From positions 1 through 9,878 of the forward strand of contig JANOBJ010000348.1 in assembly GCA_031411575.1 (NCBI GenBank): DNA of 9,878 bases, written 5' to 3'. The notes below the pieces were generated by a model, which was given only the letters and a program-made list of their open reading frames with translations, searched no databases and had not been told where the DNA came from. Of the stretch, positions 1 through 7,494 are shown piece after piece. A program made the position numbers and the translations under genes. The DNA comes from JANOBJ01 sp031411575 (GTDB taxonomy: Bacteria; Pseudomonadota; Gammaproteobacteria; Burkholderiales; Burkholderiaceae_C). The number at the start of each line of letters is the position of its first letter. Positions within the stretch are counted from its first letter, which is position 1.

Positions 1-1197
1 GGCGCCATTGGTCAGCACCGCGTCGTCCGGCAGGTGCTTTTGCAGCACGGCCACGATGGCGGGCATGTCAACCACGCCCTGGGCCGAGTCGCCTGCGAGA
101 CCCGGCAGCGGCTGCGGCACGCGGTTGGCGTCGTAGTCGGCGTGCACCGCTGCCGTCCAGTCAGCCCAGGGCACGTTGGGCGGGGCGGTCAGCACCTCGA
201 GGCTACGCGCGGCGGCGTTCATCGTCGAAAGAATCGCAATGTCGGCCTGGTAGACGCGGTTGAGTTCTTCGGCGCTGGCGTGGATGTGCACCAGCGTCTG
301 CTTCGGGCGCGGCGCCTGCAGCAGCGTATAGCCGGCGGTGGTCATCTCGCCCAGGCGCGGACCGATCGTGATGATCAGGTCACTGTCCTTGATGCGCGCC
401 GCCAGTTTGGGGTTGATGCCAATGCCCACGTCACCCGCGTACAGCGGATGAAAGTTGTCAAAGATGTCCTGGAAGCGGAACGCGTTGCCCACCGGCAGCT
501 GCCAGTTTTCGGCAAAGCGCTGCAGCGCCTGCGCGGCCTGCGGCGTCCAGCCGCCGCCACCTGCTATGACAAACGGACGCTCCGATTTCAGGAGCAGCTC
601 GCGCAGGCGACGCAACGAACCGGGATCGCTCCACGCCTCGACCGGCGCCACCCGTGGCAGCGGCTCGGCGTCCACGGTGTGCGTCAGCATGTCCTCGGGC
701 AGCACCAGCACCACCGGACCGGGCCGGCCGTTCATGGCCGTCGCAAAGGCGCGGGCCACGTACTCGGGAATGCGGGGCGCGTCGTCGATGCGCTCGACCC
801 GTTTGGCAAAGCCCTTGGTGCTGGGGCCAAAGAAGCTCTGAAAATCAACCTCCTGAAACGCCTCGCGGTCGCGCGTGTCACTGGCCACATCGCCCACAAA
901 CAGCACCATCGGCGTGGAATCCTGGAAGGCTGTGTGCACGCCGATCGACGCATTGGTGGCGCCCGGCCCGCGCGTCACGAAGCAGATGCCGGGGCGCCCG
1001 GTCAGCTTGCCGTGTGCCTCGGCCATGAACGCCGCACCGCCCTCCTGGCGGCAGATGACAAAGCGGATCTGATCCGCATGGGCATGAAACCCGTCCAGCG
1101 CGGCGAGATAACTTTCACCGGGGACGCCAAAGGCGTGCGTCACGCCTTGCTCAATCAGGCATTCAACGAGAAGATGGCCGGCAAGTCTGGTGGTCAT
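1..1197 (-). CDS. Acetolactate synthase-like thiamine diphosphate-dependent enzyme, partial (C-terminus beyond left edge)
   Basis: Reading leftward from ATG 1197-1195 the frame stays open to base 1, giving 399 residues starting MTTRLAGHLLVECLIEQGVT. The order is that of the ThDP-enzyme family (acetolactate synthase, glyoxylate carboligase, benzoylformate decarboxylase). The N-terminal pyrimidine-binding domain (about 1-170) has the conserved cofactor-activating glutamate E52 in RQEGGAAFMAE, GPGATN at 77-82, and FQDS and AFQEVD near 91-118. A central Rossmann-like domain follows (about 195-325, with FVIAGGGG and DLIITIGPRLGE). The sequence stops at LTNGA, where the C-terminal pyrophosphate-binding domain begins, so the GDG...NN motif and roughly 150-170 residues are missing. 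Its start overlaps the transporter stop as ATGA (1194-1197), implying translational coupling; no good Shine-Dalgarno is visible. The family is clear, but the substrate is not. It could be a 2-oxo acid decarboxylase or carboligase, and is less likely the biosynthetic acetolactate synthase, since no small subunit gene is nearby. Confidence 0.88.
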   Translation of the reverse strand, partial: MTTRLAGHLLVECLIEQGVTHAFGVPGESYLAALDGFHAHADQIRFVICRQEGGAAFMAEAHGKLTGRPGICFVTRGPGATNASIGVHTAFQDSTPMVLFVGDVASDTRDREAFQEVDFQSFFGPSTKGFAKRVERIDDAPRIPEYVARAFATAMNGRPGPVVLVLPEDMLTHTVDAEPLPRVAPVEAWSDPGSLRRLRELLLKSERPFVIAGGGGWTPQAAQALQRFAENWQLPVGNAFRFQDIFDNFHPLYAGDVGIGINPKLAARIKDSDLIITIGPRLGEMTTAGYTLLQAPRPKQTLVHIHASAEELNRVYQADIAILSTMNAAARSLEVLTAPPNVPWADWTAAVHADYDANRVPQPLPGLAGDSAQGVVDMPAIVAVLQKHLPDDAVLTNGA

Positions 1198-2465
1198 GCC
1201 ACCATTGTGCCGTGGTGAACCGTGCGCCTGACTCGCCGCACGTTGAACGCGCTGGCGATCAGCACCGCCTGCACCAGCACCAGACCGAGCCACACGCCGC
1301 GGTAGTTCTGCTGGTCCATCAGCGTGCCAAAGATCAGCGGCGCAATCGCCTGGCCGATATCGAGGCCCGAATAGACCACGCCATAGACCCGGCCAGTGGC
1401 GTTTTCGGGGGTGGACTTCTTCACCAGCAGGTCGCGTGACGGCCCGGCGATGCCGGCGGCAAACCCCATCGCGCCAAACAACGCGGGCACGGCCAGCGCC
1501 GGAACGGGTGCATAGCCGATCGTCAACGCAATGGCCGCGGCAATGCCAAAGCCCGCGCCCACCACTCGCTCGCAGCGCGCCGGGTCGGACGCCAAAAAGC
1601 CGCCCAGCACCATGCCGCCCGCGCTGCACACCATGTAAATCGTGAGGCACATGGCCACCAGCGCCACCGGCACGCCGTGCAGCTGTCGCGCCGCCTCGGG
1701 CGCAAACGCCTGCACCACGCTGAGCGCCATGGCATAGAAAAAGAAGAACGCAAAGCACATCCAGACCGCCGGAATGCGCAGGAAATCCAGCCCGCCGGCT
1801 GACCCGACCCTGGCGTCCGCCGCCATGCCGGCACTCTTTTGTGCGGCGCCTGAACCGGGCAACGCCAGCTTGTCGCGGTTGAACCAGAGCACCGCCAGCA
1901 CCACCAACGCCAGCACACCGGCCGAGGCCATCGCCACGCGCCACGAAAACGCCAGCGCGAGCGGCACCATCATTGCGGGTGCCAGCGCCCAGCCCAGGCT
2001 GCCCGTAATGCCGTGCACGCTGTAGGCGTGGCCCAGGCGCGGCGCACTCACCTTGCGGTTGAGCAGCGTGTAGTCCACCGGGTGGAACACGCCGTTGCCC
2101 ATACCGGCCACCACCGAGCAGGCGGCCATCATCCAGTAGCCGGTACTGGCCGCAAAGCCGAAGGCGGCCAGCGACAGCAACGCCAGCCCGCCAAACAGCA
2201 CTGGGCGCGGCCCGAAACGGTCCACCATGAAGCCCGAGGCGGTCTGCACCGCGCACGACACCACAAAGAAAATCGTCATCAAAAAACCCAGCTCGGTGTA
2301 GCTGGCGTTCAGCGCGTCCTTGAGCCAGGGAAACAACGGCGCCAGCAGCAACTGGCTGAAGTGGCTGATCATGTGCGCCAGACCCACCAGGCCGATCACG
2401 CCTGCGTCTTGCCGCAGTGGTGTGGCGCCGGGGGGCGGGAATCCCGCGGTGGTTGAAGAGGGCAT
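1194..2465 (-). CDS. MFS transporter, fosmidomycin-resistance (Fsr)-like subgroup
   Basis: A 423-residue inner-membrane protein with about 12 hydrophobic segments in two halves, separated by a hydrophilic loop at about 197-228, the normal MFS plan and length. The cytoplasmic loop 2-3 carries motif A (GFMVDRFGPR, residues 78-87). The first segment (LAHMISHFSQLLLAPLFPWL) and GMGNGVFHP (121-129) resemble the Fsr-like branch, whose members export drugs or move small organic acids. The ATG at 2465 has no clear ribosome binding site. An inverted repeat begins two bases upstream of it, and a GTG at codon 23 (MFS residue V23) is an alternative start. It is transcribed away from the AraC-type regulator and its stop overlaps the start of the thiamine-diphosphate enzyme. 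The regulator therefore probably controls it, and the enzyme probably shares its substrate or product. Import or export cannot be decided from sequence. Confidence 0.88.
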   Translation of the reverse strand: MPSSTTAGFPPPGATPLRQDAGVIGLVGLAHMISHFSQLLLAPLFPWLKDALNASYTELGFLMTIFFVVSCAVQTASGFMVDRFGPRPVLFGGLALLSLAAFGFAASTGYWMMAACSVVAGMGNGVFHPVDYTLLNRKVSAPRLGHAYSVHGITGSLGWALAPAMMVPLALAFSWRVAMASAGVLALVVLAVLWFNRDKLALPGSGAAQKSAGMAADARVGSAGGLDFLRIPAVWMCFAFFFFYAMALSVVQAFAPEAARQLHGVPVALVAMCLTIYMVCSAGGMVLGGFLASDPARCERVVGAGFGIAAAIALTIGYAPVPALAVPALFGAMGFAAGIAGPSRDLLVKKSTPENATGRVYGVVYSGLDIGQAIAPLIFGTLMDQQNYRGVWLGLVLVQAVLIASAFNVRRVRRTVHHGTMVA

Positions 2466-2467
2466 GC

Positions 2468-2480
2468 GTCTATCGTAGAC
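2468..2480. promoter_or_regulatory. Perfect inverted repeat in the MFS/AraC divergent region (possible operator)
   Basis: GTCTA-TCG-TAGAC, two 5-base arms around a 3-base centre, ends two bases before the transporter start codon, where its ribosome binding site would lie. A regulator or hairpin here could affect transporter expression. The arms are short, so chance is possible, and AraC-family proteins more often use direct repeats. Confidence 0.3.
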
Positions 2481-2581
2481 TCGCGTGGAAGGTCTGAATC
2501 GCGACAGAAAGACAGTTGTTGTTGAATTTCAGCCAAATCCGTACCCGACCGCCCGCCTCCGTACCAGCCGCCGACGCCGCC

Positions 2582-3475
2582 ATGCCCCACACCTCCCGTC
2601 TCACTCCCCGTGTCCGTCCCCGCGTCACGCCCCACGTGAGGTTCACCCCGCTCGGCGACACGGACCCCTTCACCCCCAGTGCAGCCCGGCCGGTGCGGGT
2701 GCGGGCCCGCGCGATGCCGGCCGACACCCATTTCGAGCCGCACCGCCACGCCTGGGCGCAGCTGGCCTACTGCGCGTCCGGCATCGTGCAGGTCACCGCC
2801 GCGCAGCGTGGGGCCGATGCCGACGGCCCGGGTGGCGACGACGAAGTCACCTACATCGTGCCGCCCTCGCGCGCGGTGTGGATCGCGCCCGGCGCGCGCC
2901 ACGCCATCCACGTGCTGGAGGCCGCGGCCTTCCGCACGCTGTACATCGACGCCTCGGCCGCGCCGCCGGGCTGGCAGACCTGTCGCGTGATCGTGGTGTC
3001 GCCGCTGCTGCGCGAACTGGTGCACGCACTCGACGCGCCGCCCGGAACCCCGCCGCGACTGGCCCGCGAACAGCTGTTGAGCCGCCTGGTGCTGGACGAA
3101 CTGGCCAACGCCGCCACCCAGCCGCTGGGGGTGCCGTTGCCGCACCCGCAAACCGGTGACAAGCGCCTGCGTGCGCTGTGCGAAGCCGTGCTGCGCGCAC
3201 CGGATGGCCGCGCCACGCTGGCCGATTGGTCGGCCGACATTGGCGCCAGCGAACGCACGGTGGCGCGGCTGTTCCGCGATGAACTGGGGTTGAGCTTCCA
3301 GCAGTGGCGCCAGCAGGTGATCCTGGCGCACGCGCTGCCGCTGCTGGCGCGCGGCACCCCGGTGGGCCAGGTGGCGGCCGCCAGCGGCTACGCCAGCGAC
3401 AGCGCCTTCAGTGCCATGTTCAAAAGCGCCATGGGACAGCCACCGAGCCATTTTCAGGGCAAAAACACGCTCTAG
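2582..3475 (+). CDS. AraC-family transcriptional regulator with N-terminal cupin sensor (NimR-like)
   Basis: The 297-residue reading from ATG 2582 shows an N-terminal cupin-type effector domain at about 45-130 (HFEPHRHAWAQLAYCASG, then YIVPPSRAVWIAPGARHAIH). This arrangement is typical of the NimR-like branch, whose genes often sit beside MFS exporters. A C-terminal AraC DNA-binding domain at about 193-290 has two helix-turn-helix units: the first around DWSADIGASERTVARLFRDE, the second around VGQVAAASGYASDSAFSAMF followed by a GQPPSHF ending. The frame is open upstream to a TTG at 2516, which would add 22 residues and leave only 50 bases to the transporter start. I prefer the ATG, but neither start has a clear ribosome binding site. 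It is divergent from the MFS gene and probably activates it in response to a small ligand. It is convergent with hutF and unlikely to be part of hut control. Confidence 0.88.
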   Translation: MPHTSRLTPRVRPRVTPHVRFTPLGDTDPFTPSAARPVRVRARAMPADTHFEPHRHAWAQLAYCASGIVQVTAAQRGADADGPGGDDEVTYIVPPSRAVWIAPGARHAIHVLEAAAFRTLYIDASAAPPGWQTCRVIVVSPLLRELVHALDAPPGTPPRLAREQLLSRLVLDELANAATQPLGVPLPHPQTGDKRLRALCEAVLRAPDGRATLADWSADIGASERTVARLFRDELGLSFQQWRQQVILAHALPLLARGTPVGQVAAASGYASDSAFSAMFKSAMGQPPSHFQGKNTL

Positions 3476-3497
3476 TGCTCATCAGCTGGTCATTCTT

Positions 3498-3516
3498 TGC
3501 TATTTTTATAATAGCA
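3498..3516. repeat. AT-rich palindrome between convergent genes (dispersed repeat and/or weak bidirectional terminator)
   Basis: TGCTATT-TTTAT-AATAGCA: 7-base perfect arms around a 5-base loop, in the 78-base gap between the AraC gene stop (3475) and the hutF stop (3554). It is strikingly AT-rich against very GC-rich flanks. Its place between convergent genes fits a bidirectional terminator. However, the stem is AT-rich and no T-run follows on either strand, so it would be weak. GCTATT...AATAGC palindromes are, from memory, a common intergenic element in Comamonadaceae; a genome-wide count would test this. Confidence 0.5.
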
Positions 3517-3553
3517 TTCACGGCGCCGAGCAAGTTGCCGGTCGGGCGGTGGT

Positions 3554-4918
3554 TCAGCGCCAGAGCGCCTGCATGGCCTCCACGAACGCTGCCGACATGT
3601 CGGTTTTGGTAACCGCTGTCCCCGCAACATAAACCTGCGCCGGCTGCGCGCCGGGGCTGGAGAACACCAGCGCATCGAGCAGGTGATCCGGCGGCACACC
3701 CAGCAAAGCGGGTGCATGGGTATCGATCACCATGAAGTCGGCACGCTGGCCCGCGGCCAAAGCGCCCAGCGGCAGCCCGGCAGCGGCGCTACCGCCTTGC
3801 AGCGCGCCCTGAAACAGGGCGGCGGCGCTGCTCTCGCCCCGCGCGGCAGTGGCGGCAATGTTGCGTCGGCGCGAGTTCAGGCGCTGCGAATACTCCAGCA
3901 GCCGCAACTCTTCCTGCCAGCAACGCGTCACGTGGCTGTCCGAGCCGATCGACCAATGGCCGCCCTGCCCCATCCAGGTTGGCAGGTCAAACACGCCGTC
4001 GCCCAGATTGGCTTCGGTGCTGGGGCAGATCACGATGGCGGCACCGGCGGCCCGCACGCCCGCCAGCTCTGTGGCGGAGGCATCGGTTGCATGCACCAGG
4101 TTCCAGCTGGCGTCCACCGGCACCTGGCCGAGTAGCCAGTCGATCGGCCGCTGGCCGTGGTGCGCAAGGCAGTCGGCCACTTCCTGCTGCTGCTCGGCAA
4201 TATGGATGTGCACCGGCATACGCCCGGCAGCGGCGGTAGCCACTTCCCGCAGCGCCGCTTCATCGACCGCGCGCAGCGAGTGCAGCGCCACGCCGGTGCG
4301 CACCCGCGCATCGCCCGCCTGCCGCGCGATGGATTCCGCCATGCGCAGCACCGAGTCGGGTGTGGACGCAAACCGCCGCTGGTCGTCACGCAGCCCCGTC
4401 GCGCCAAAGCCCGAGCGCATGTACAGCGTGGGCAACAGCGTGAGGCCCATGCCCACGCGAGCGGCCGCCCGCACCAGTGCCAGCGACATCTCCAGCGGAT
4501 CGGCATACGGCCGGCCGTCAAGACCGTTGTGCAGGTAGTGGAACTCGCAGACCTGCGTGTAGCCGCTGCCCAGCAGCTCGGCGTAGAGCTGCGCCGCAAT
4601 GGCTTCGAGCTGGTCGGGCGTGATGCGGTTGGCCGCGCTGTACATGCGGTCGCGCCAACTCCAGAAATCGTCGTCCCCGGCGCCCGCGCGCTCGGTCAGG
4701 CCCACGATGGCGCGCTGGAAGGCGTGGCTGTGGCCGTTCACCAGCCCGGGCAGCACCGGCCCGGGCAGACGGGTTGCGCCGTGCTGGGCCTGCGCGCTCG
4801 CGTGGGGTTCAATCCGATCCCAGTTGCCGTCTGCCGCCACCGACATCAGCACGTCATCGGCCCAGGCGCCGTTCACCCACGCCTGCGGTGCCACGAAGCG
4901 CGGCGGCTCAGTGTGCAT
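3554..4918 (-). CDS. hutF: Formimidoylglutamate deiminase
   Basis: Converts N-formimidoyl-L-glutamate plus water to N-formyl-L-glutamate and ammonia, the fourth step of the five-step histidine pathway; cytoplasmic. The 454-residue protein belongs to the metal-dependent amidohydrolase superfamily. Metal ligands are visible as H63 and H65 (NGHSH), H239 (HIHIAE) and D327 (GSDSH). The presumed catalytic E242 and H276 are present, as are Q68 (FQRA) and H213 (ALHSLR), which I recall as substrate-contacting in Pseudomonas HutF; all keep one constant offset from the Pseudomonas numbering I remember. I chose ATG 4918 because GGAG (4925-4928) lies 6 bases upstream. A GTG at 4930 would add four residues and lacks this support. 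The start overlaps the hutG stop by 11 bases. It is the last gene of the operon. A close alternative family is guanine deaminase/AtzA-like, but context and motifs favour HutF. Confidence 0.96.
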   Translation of the reverse strand: MHTEPPRFVAPQAWVNGAWADDVLMSVAADGNWDRIEPHASAQAQHGATRLPGPVLPGLVNGHSHAFQRAIVGLTERAGAGDDDFWSWRDRMYSAANRITPDQLEAIAAQLYAELLGSGYTQVCEFHYLHNGLDGRPYADPLEMSLALVRAAARVGMGLTLLPTLYMRSGFGATGLRDDQRRFASTPDSVLRMAESIARQAGDARVRTGVALHSLRAVDEAALREVATAAAGRMPVHIHIAEQQQEVADCLAHHGQRPIDWLLGQVPVDASWNLVHATDASATELAGVRAAGAAIVICPSTEANLGDGVFDLPTWMGQGGHWSIGSDSHVTRCWQEELRLLEYSQRLNSRRRNIAATAARGESSAAALFQGALQGGSAAAGLPLGALAAGQRADFMVIDTHAPALLGVPPDHLLDALVFSSPGAQPAQVYVAGTAVTKTDMSAAFVEAMQALWR

Positions 4919-5708
4919 GGCATTCTCCACAAGCGTTCAGCGCCGCCGCGACCATGGCCTGCAGCAAGGGCTGGATGGACGCGGCGCGTGCGGCGCTCCA
5001 GGCATACGGTGGCGTCTCGTCCATGTAGAGCGCCTGGCACATTTCCAGCTGGACCGCATGCACACCATGCGCCGGGTGGCCGTACTTGCGCGTGATGTAG
5101 CCGCCCTTGAAGCGCCCGTTCAGCACGCTGCTGATGCCGGGCGCGGATGCGCAGGCCTGAACCACGGCATCGGCAATGCGCGGGTCAGCGCTGGCCCCGT
5201 CGGCGGTGCCGATGTTGAGGTCGGGCAGGCGCCCCTCAAACAGCCAGGCAATCTCGGACCGGATGCTGTGCGCGTCCCAGAGCAGCGCATGGCCGTGCAC
5301 CGACCGGAGCCGCGCCAGCTCATCCGCCAGCGCTGCGTGGTAAGGCCGCCAGTACACGTCACGCCGCCGCTCGCGTTCGGTCACATCAGGCGCGGCACCC
5401 CCGCAGTACAGCGGGTCGCCAGTGAAAAAGCGGGTCGGGCACAGCTCGGTGTTGGACGCACCGGGGTACATGGGCGCGTCGTCGGGGGGCCGGTTCAGGT
5501 CGATCACATAGCGCGACACCGTGGGCATCAACACGCTGGCGCCAAGGCCCGGCAGGAAATCGTAAAGCCGGTCCAGGTGCCAATCGGTGTCCTCCACCGC
5601 CAGCGCGCGGGGCGTGTAGCCGCCTTGGAGCGCCTCTGGAATGTGGGTACCGATGTGCGGCATGCTGACCAACAGCGGCACGGTGCCGCGGTGCAGGCGG
5701 AACGTCAT
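4908..5708 (-). CDS. hutG: N-formylglutamate deformylase (N-formylglutamate amidohydrolase)
   Basis: Hydrolyses N-formyl-L-glutamate to L-glutamate and formate, the last step after HutF. The 266-residue length is typical of this family (FGase). It is distinct from the arginase-like formiminoglutamase, also called HutG in enteric bacteria and Bacillus. Conserved blocks in order: VSMPHIGTHIP (14-24), DTDWHLDRLYDF (40-51), SRYVIDLNRPPDD (65-77), WRPYH (120-124), LWDAHSI (143-149), NGRFKGGYITRKYG (197-210) and HAVQLEMCQALYMDE (217-231). The start ATG 5708 overlaps the hutI stop as ATGA and has its own strong ribosome binding site, GGAG (5716-5719) 7 bases upstream. It overlaps hutF at its 3' end. 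Its presence with hutF fixes the deiminase/deformylase route and means formate is released. Confidence 0.96.
   Translation of the reverse strand: MTFRLHRGTVPLLVSMPHIGTHIPEALQGGYTPRALAVEDTDWHLDRLYDFLPGLGASVLMPTVSRYVIDLNRPPDDAPMYPGASNTELCPTRFFTGDPLYCGGAAPDVTERERRRDVYWRPYHAALADELARLRSVHGHALLWDAHSIRSEIAWLFEGRLPDLNIGTADGASADPRIADAVVQACASAPGISSVLNGRFKGGYITRKYGHPAHGVHAVQLEMCQALYMDETPPYAWSAARAASIQPLLQAMVAAALNACGECHAH
4925..4928 (-). promoter_or_regulatory. Ribosome binding site deciding the hutF start
   Basis: GGAG (- strand) lies 6 bases before ATG 4918 and inside the end of hutG. It favours this ATG over the in-frame GTG at 4930, which would itself overlap the site. Confidence 0.75.
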
Positions 5709-6919
5709 CGCGCAACTCCCCTGAAAACCGTCTGGATGCGCGGGTTCGCGCCGATGGCGTAGCTGAGTTCAGCCGGCTGCGCCACCTGCCACAACACGAA
5801 GTCGGCGCGCAGCCCGGGCGTGAGCATGCCGCGGTCGTGCAGACCGAGCGCCGCTGCCGCGTGGCGGGTCACGCCGGCCAGCGCTTCCTCAGGTGTCAAC
5901 CGGAACAGCGTGCACGCCATGTTGAGCATCAGCAGCAGCGAGGTGCAGGGCGAACTGCCCGGGTTGCAGTCGGTGGACACCGCGATTGGCACGCCGTGCT
6001 GGCGCAGCAGCGCCACCGGCGGCAGCCGCGTCTCGCGCAGAAAGTAAAACGCCCCCGGCAGCAACACGGCCACCGAGCCCGCGGCCGCCATCGCGGCGGC
6101 GCCCTCGTCCGACAGCCACTCCAGATGGTCGCAGCTCAGCGCGCCGTGGCGCGCCGCCAGTTGCGCGCCGCCGCTGTCGCTGAGTTGCTCGGCGTGCAGC
6201 TTGACCGGCAGGCCCAGCGCGCGGGCGGCGGTGAACACGCGGTCGGTCTGCGCCGGGCTGAAGGCCATGCGCTCGCAGAACGCATCCACCGCATCGACCA
6301 GGCCTTCAGCGTGCAGCACCGGCAGCATGGCGAGCACCGCGTCCACATAGTCATCGGTCCGGCCGGCGAACTCGGGCGGCACCGCGTGCGCGCCGAGGAA
6401 GGTAGTGCGCACCTCCACCGGCAGGGTGTTGCCCAGCGCCCGGGCCACGCGCAGGGTCTTGCGCTCATGCGCCAGCGCCAGGCCGTAGCCCGACTTGATC
6501 TCCACCGTGGTCACGCCTTCGGCCACGAGCCGCGCCAGACGCGCGCCGCTGTGCAGTGCCAGCTCTTCCTCGCTGGCCGAGCGCGTGGCCTTGACCGTGG
6601 ACACAATGCCGCCACCGGCCTGTGCAATCGCTTCGTAGGTCGCGCCATTCAGCCGCAGCTCGAACTCGCGGGCGCGGTCGCCGCCGTACACCAGGTGCGT
6701 GTGGCAATCGATCAGCCCGGGCGTGATGAGCGCGCCAGCGGCTTCGTGCACCTGGGTGCAGCGCGCGGCGAGTTCGGACGGCAGCGCGCGGCGCTCGCCG
6801 ACCCAGGCCAGCGTCTCGCCGTCCACCACCAGCGCAGCGTCGTCGATCAGGCCGTAGGGACGGGTGGCGTTTGGCTGCAGGGTTGCGGCACGGCAGTCGG
6901 TCCACAGGTGCAAACTCAT
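5705..6919 (-). CDS. hutI: Imidazolonepropionase
   Basis: Opens the ring of 4-imidazolone-5-propionate to give N-formimidoyl-L-glutamate, the third step of histidine breakdown; cytoplasmic, metal-dependent amidohydrolase superfamily. From ATG 6919 it is 404 residues, the family's usual length. Metal ligands are H73 and H75 (DCHTH), H242 (LHAEQLSD, with catalytic E244) and D317 (STDCNPGSSP); H265 (CDHLEWL) is the other conserved active-site histidine. The substrate-side YGG(D)RAREFE stretch and IKSGYGL (141-147) are intact. The frame is open 33 codons further upstream, but that part lies inside hutD. ATG 6919 is supported by GGAG at 6928-6931 (8-base spacing) and by the ATGA overlap with the hutD stop. 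It overlaps hutG downstream in the same way. Confidence 0.97.
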   Translation of the reverse strand: MSLHLWTDCRAATLQPNATRPYGLIDDAALVVDGETLAWVGERRALPSELAARCTQVHEAAGALITPGLIDCHTHLVYGGDRAREFELRLNGATYEAIAQAGGGIVSTVKATRSASEEELALHSGARLARLVAEGVTTVEIKSGYGLALAHERKTLRVARALGNTLPVEVRTTFLGAHAVPPEFAGRTDDYVDAVLAMLPVLHAEGLVDAVDAFCERMAFSPAQTDRVFTAARALGLPVKLHAEQLSDSGGAQLAARHGALSCDHLEWLSDEGAAAMAAAGSVAVLLPGAFYFLRETRLPPVALLRQHGVPIAVSTDCNPGSSPCTSLLLMLNMACTLFRLTPEEALAGVTRHAAAALGLHDRGMLTPGLRADFVLWQVAQPAELSYAIGANPRIQTVFRGVAR

Positions 6920-7494
6920 GTGCAGATCTCCATCCACAAGGCAGACGGTGACGCCACCTGCAGGCGGGCCGGTGCTGTTACTTCGCGCCAGGCCAGCGTT
7001 CGTGGCGGTAAAGGCCATGGTTTATCGTCAAATATCACGGTGGTCCCCGTCTGCCGGGCATATGTTGCTATAAATACAGGAGCATCCAGCTGCCGCGCAA
7101 GTTGACCTTGTACGCGCTGCATCGTCCCCGAAGCGCGCCCGGTACGCAACATCAGGTTCAAATCCTGCGTGGCACCGCCCAGCAGCGCGCAGTCGGTTGC
7201 AACGCCGCCATCGAAGCGCAGCGGTGGGCTTTCTGCGGTGAGGCGGTGCTGAGTGCCCGCGACATCCAGACGCACGCCGGCGCCTTGCAGCACTGCGAAC
7301 CAGCGCTCCACGCCCTCGAAGACCGAGAACGGCCCGCCGGCCACCACCTCGGCCACCGACAGGCGCCACGCCCAGTCGGCAGCCGACGGCCACGCCACCA
7401 GCTCGCGCGTCATGCCGCCGCCATTGCGCCACGGCGTCGGCGCGACGCTGTCCAAGTTGACCATGTTCCAGCCCATGTGTGCCTCGGCGTTCAT
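6916..7494 (-). CDS. hutD: HutD/Ves family cupin-like protein of the histidine utilization operon
   Basis: A small cytoplasmic protein of 192 residues with the HutD/Ves signature: PWRNGGGMTREL (21-32), WRLSVAEVVAGGPFS (43-57), ERWFAVLQG (63-71), and the later cupin strands around RFDGG and DLNLM. The biochemical role is not firmly known. Work in Pseudomonas suggests HutD binds a pathway intermediate and limits overactive hut expression; that is family knowledge, not visible here. The ATG at 7494 overlaps the hutC stop as ATGA but lacks a Shine-Dalgarno. An in-frame ATG at 7476 (MGWNMVNL) has GAGG at 7482-7485, 5 bases upstream, and fits the usual family N-terminus, so the true protein may be 186 residues. 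The stop overlaps hutI as ATGA. The frame is open far upstream through hutC (to 8130), but that extension is a shadow. Confidence 0.93.
   Translation of the reverse strand: MNAEAHMGWNMVNLDSVAPTPWRNGGGMTRELVAWPSAADWAWRLSVAEVVAGGPFSVFEGVERWFAVLQGAGVRLDVAGTQHRLTAESPPLRFDGGVATDCALLGGATQDLNLMLRTGRASGTMQRVQGQLARQLDAPVFIATYARQTGTTVIFDDKPWPLPPRTLAWREVTAPARLQVASPSALWMEICT

Noticed and set aside
34..1218. A 394-codon open frame on the + strand across the left edge
   Set aside because: It is antisense to the thiamine-diphosphate enzyme, whose motifs (E52, GPGATN) are clear on the - strand. The + strand product has low-complexity H/R/G composition.
3554..3560. A frameshift or broken gene within the hut operon
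   Set aside because: All five - strand hut genes and the visible hutU are full-length or cut only by the window edge, with their catalytic residues intact.
4599..5762. A 387-codon + strand frame opposite hutF and hutG
   Set aside because: It spans the junction of two well-supported - strand genes, and its product has shadow-type composition.
5837..7105. A 422-codon open frame on the + strand opposite hutI
   Set aside because: It is an antisense shadow of hutI with no domain. It ends across the hutI/hutD junction with no gene-like start or ribosome site.
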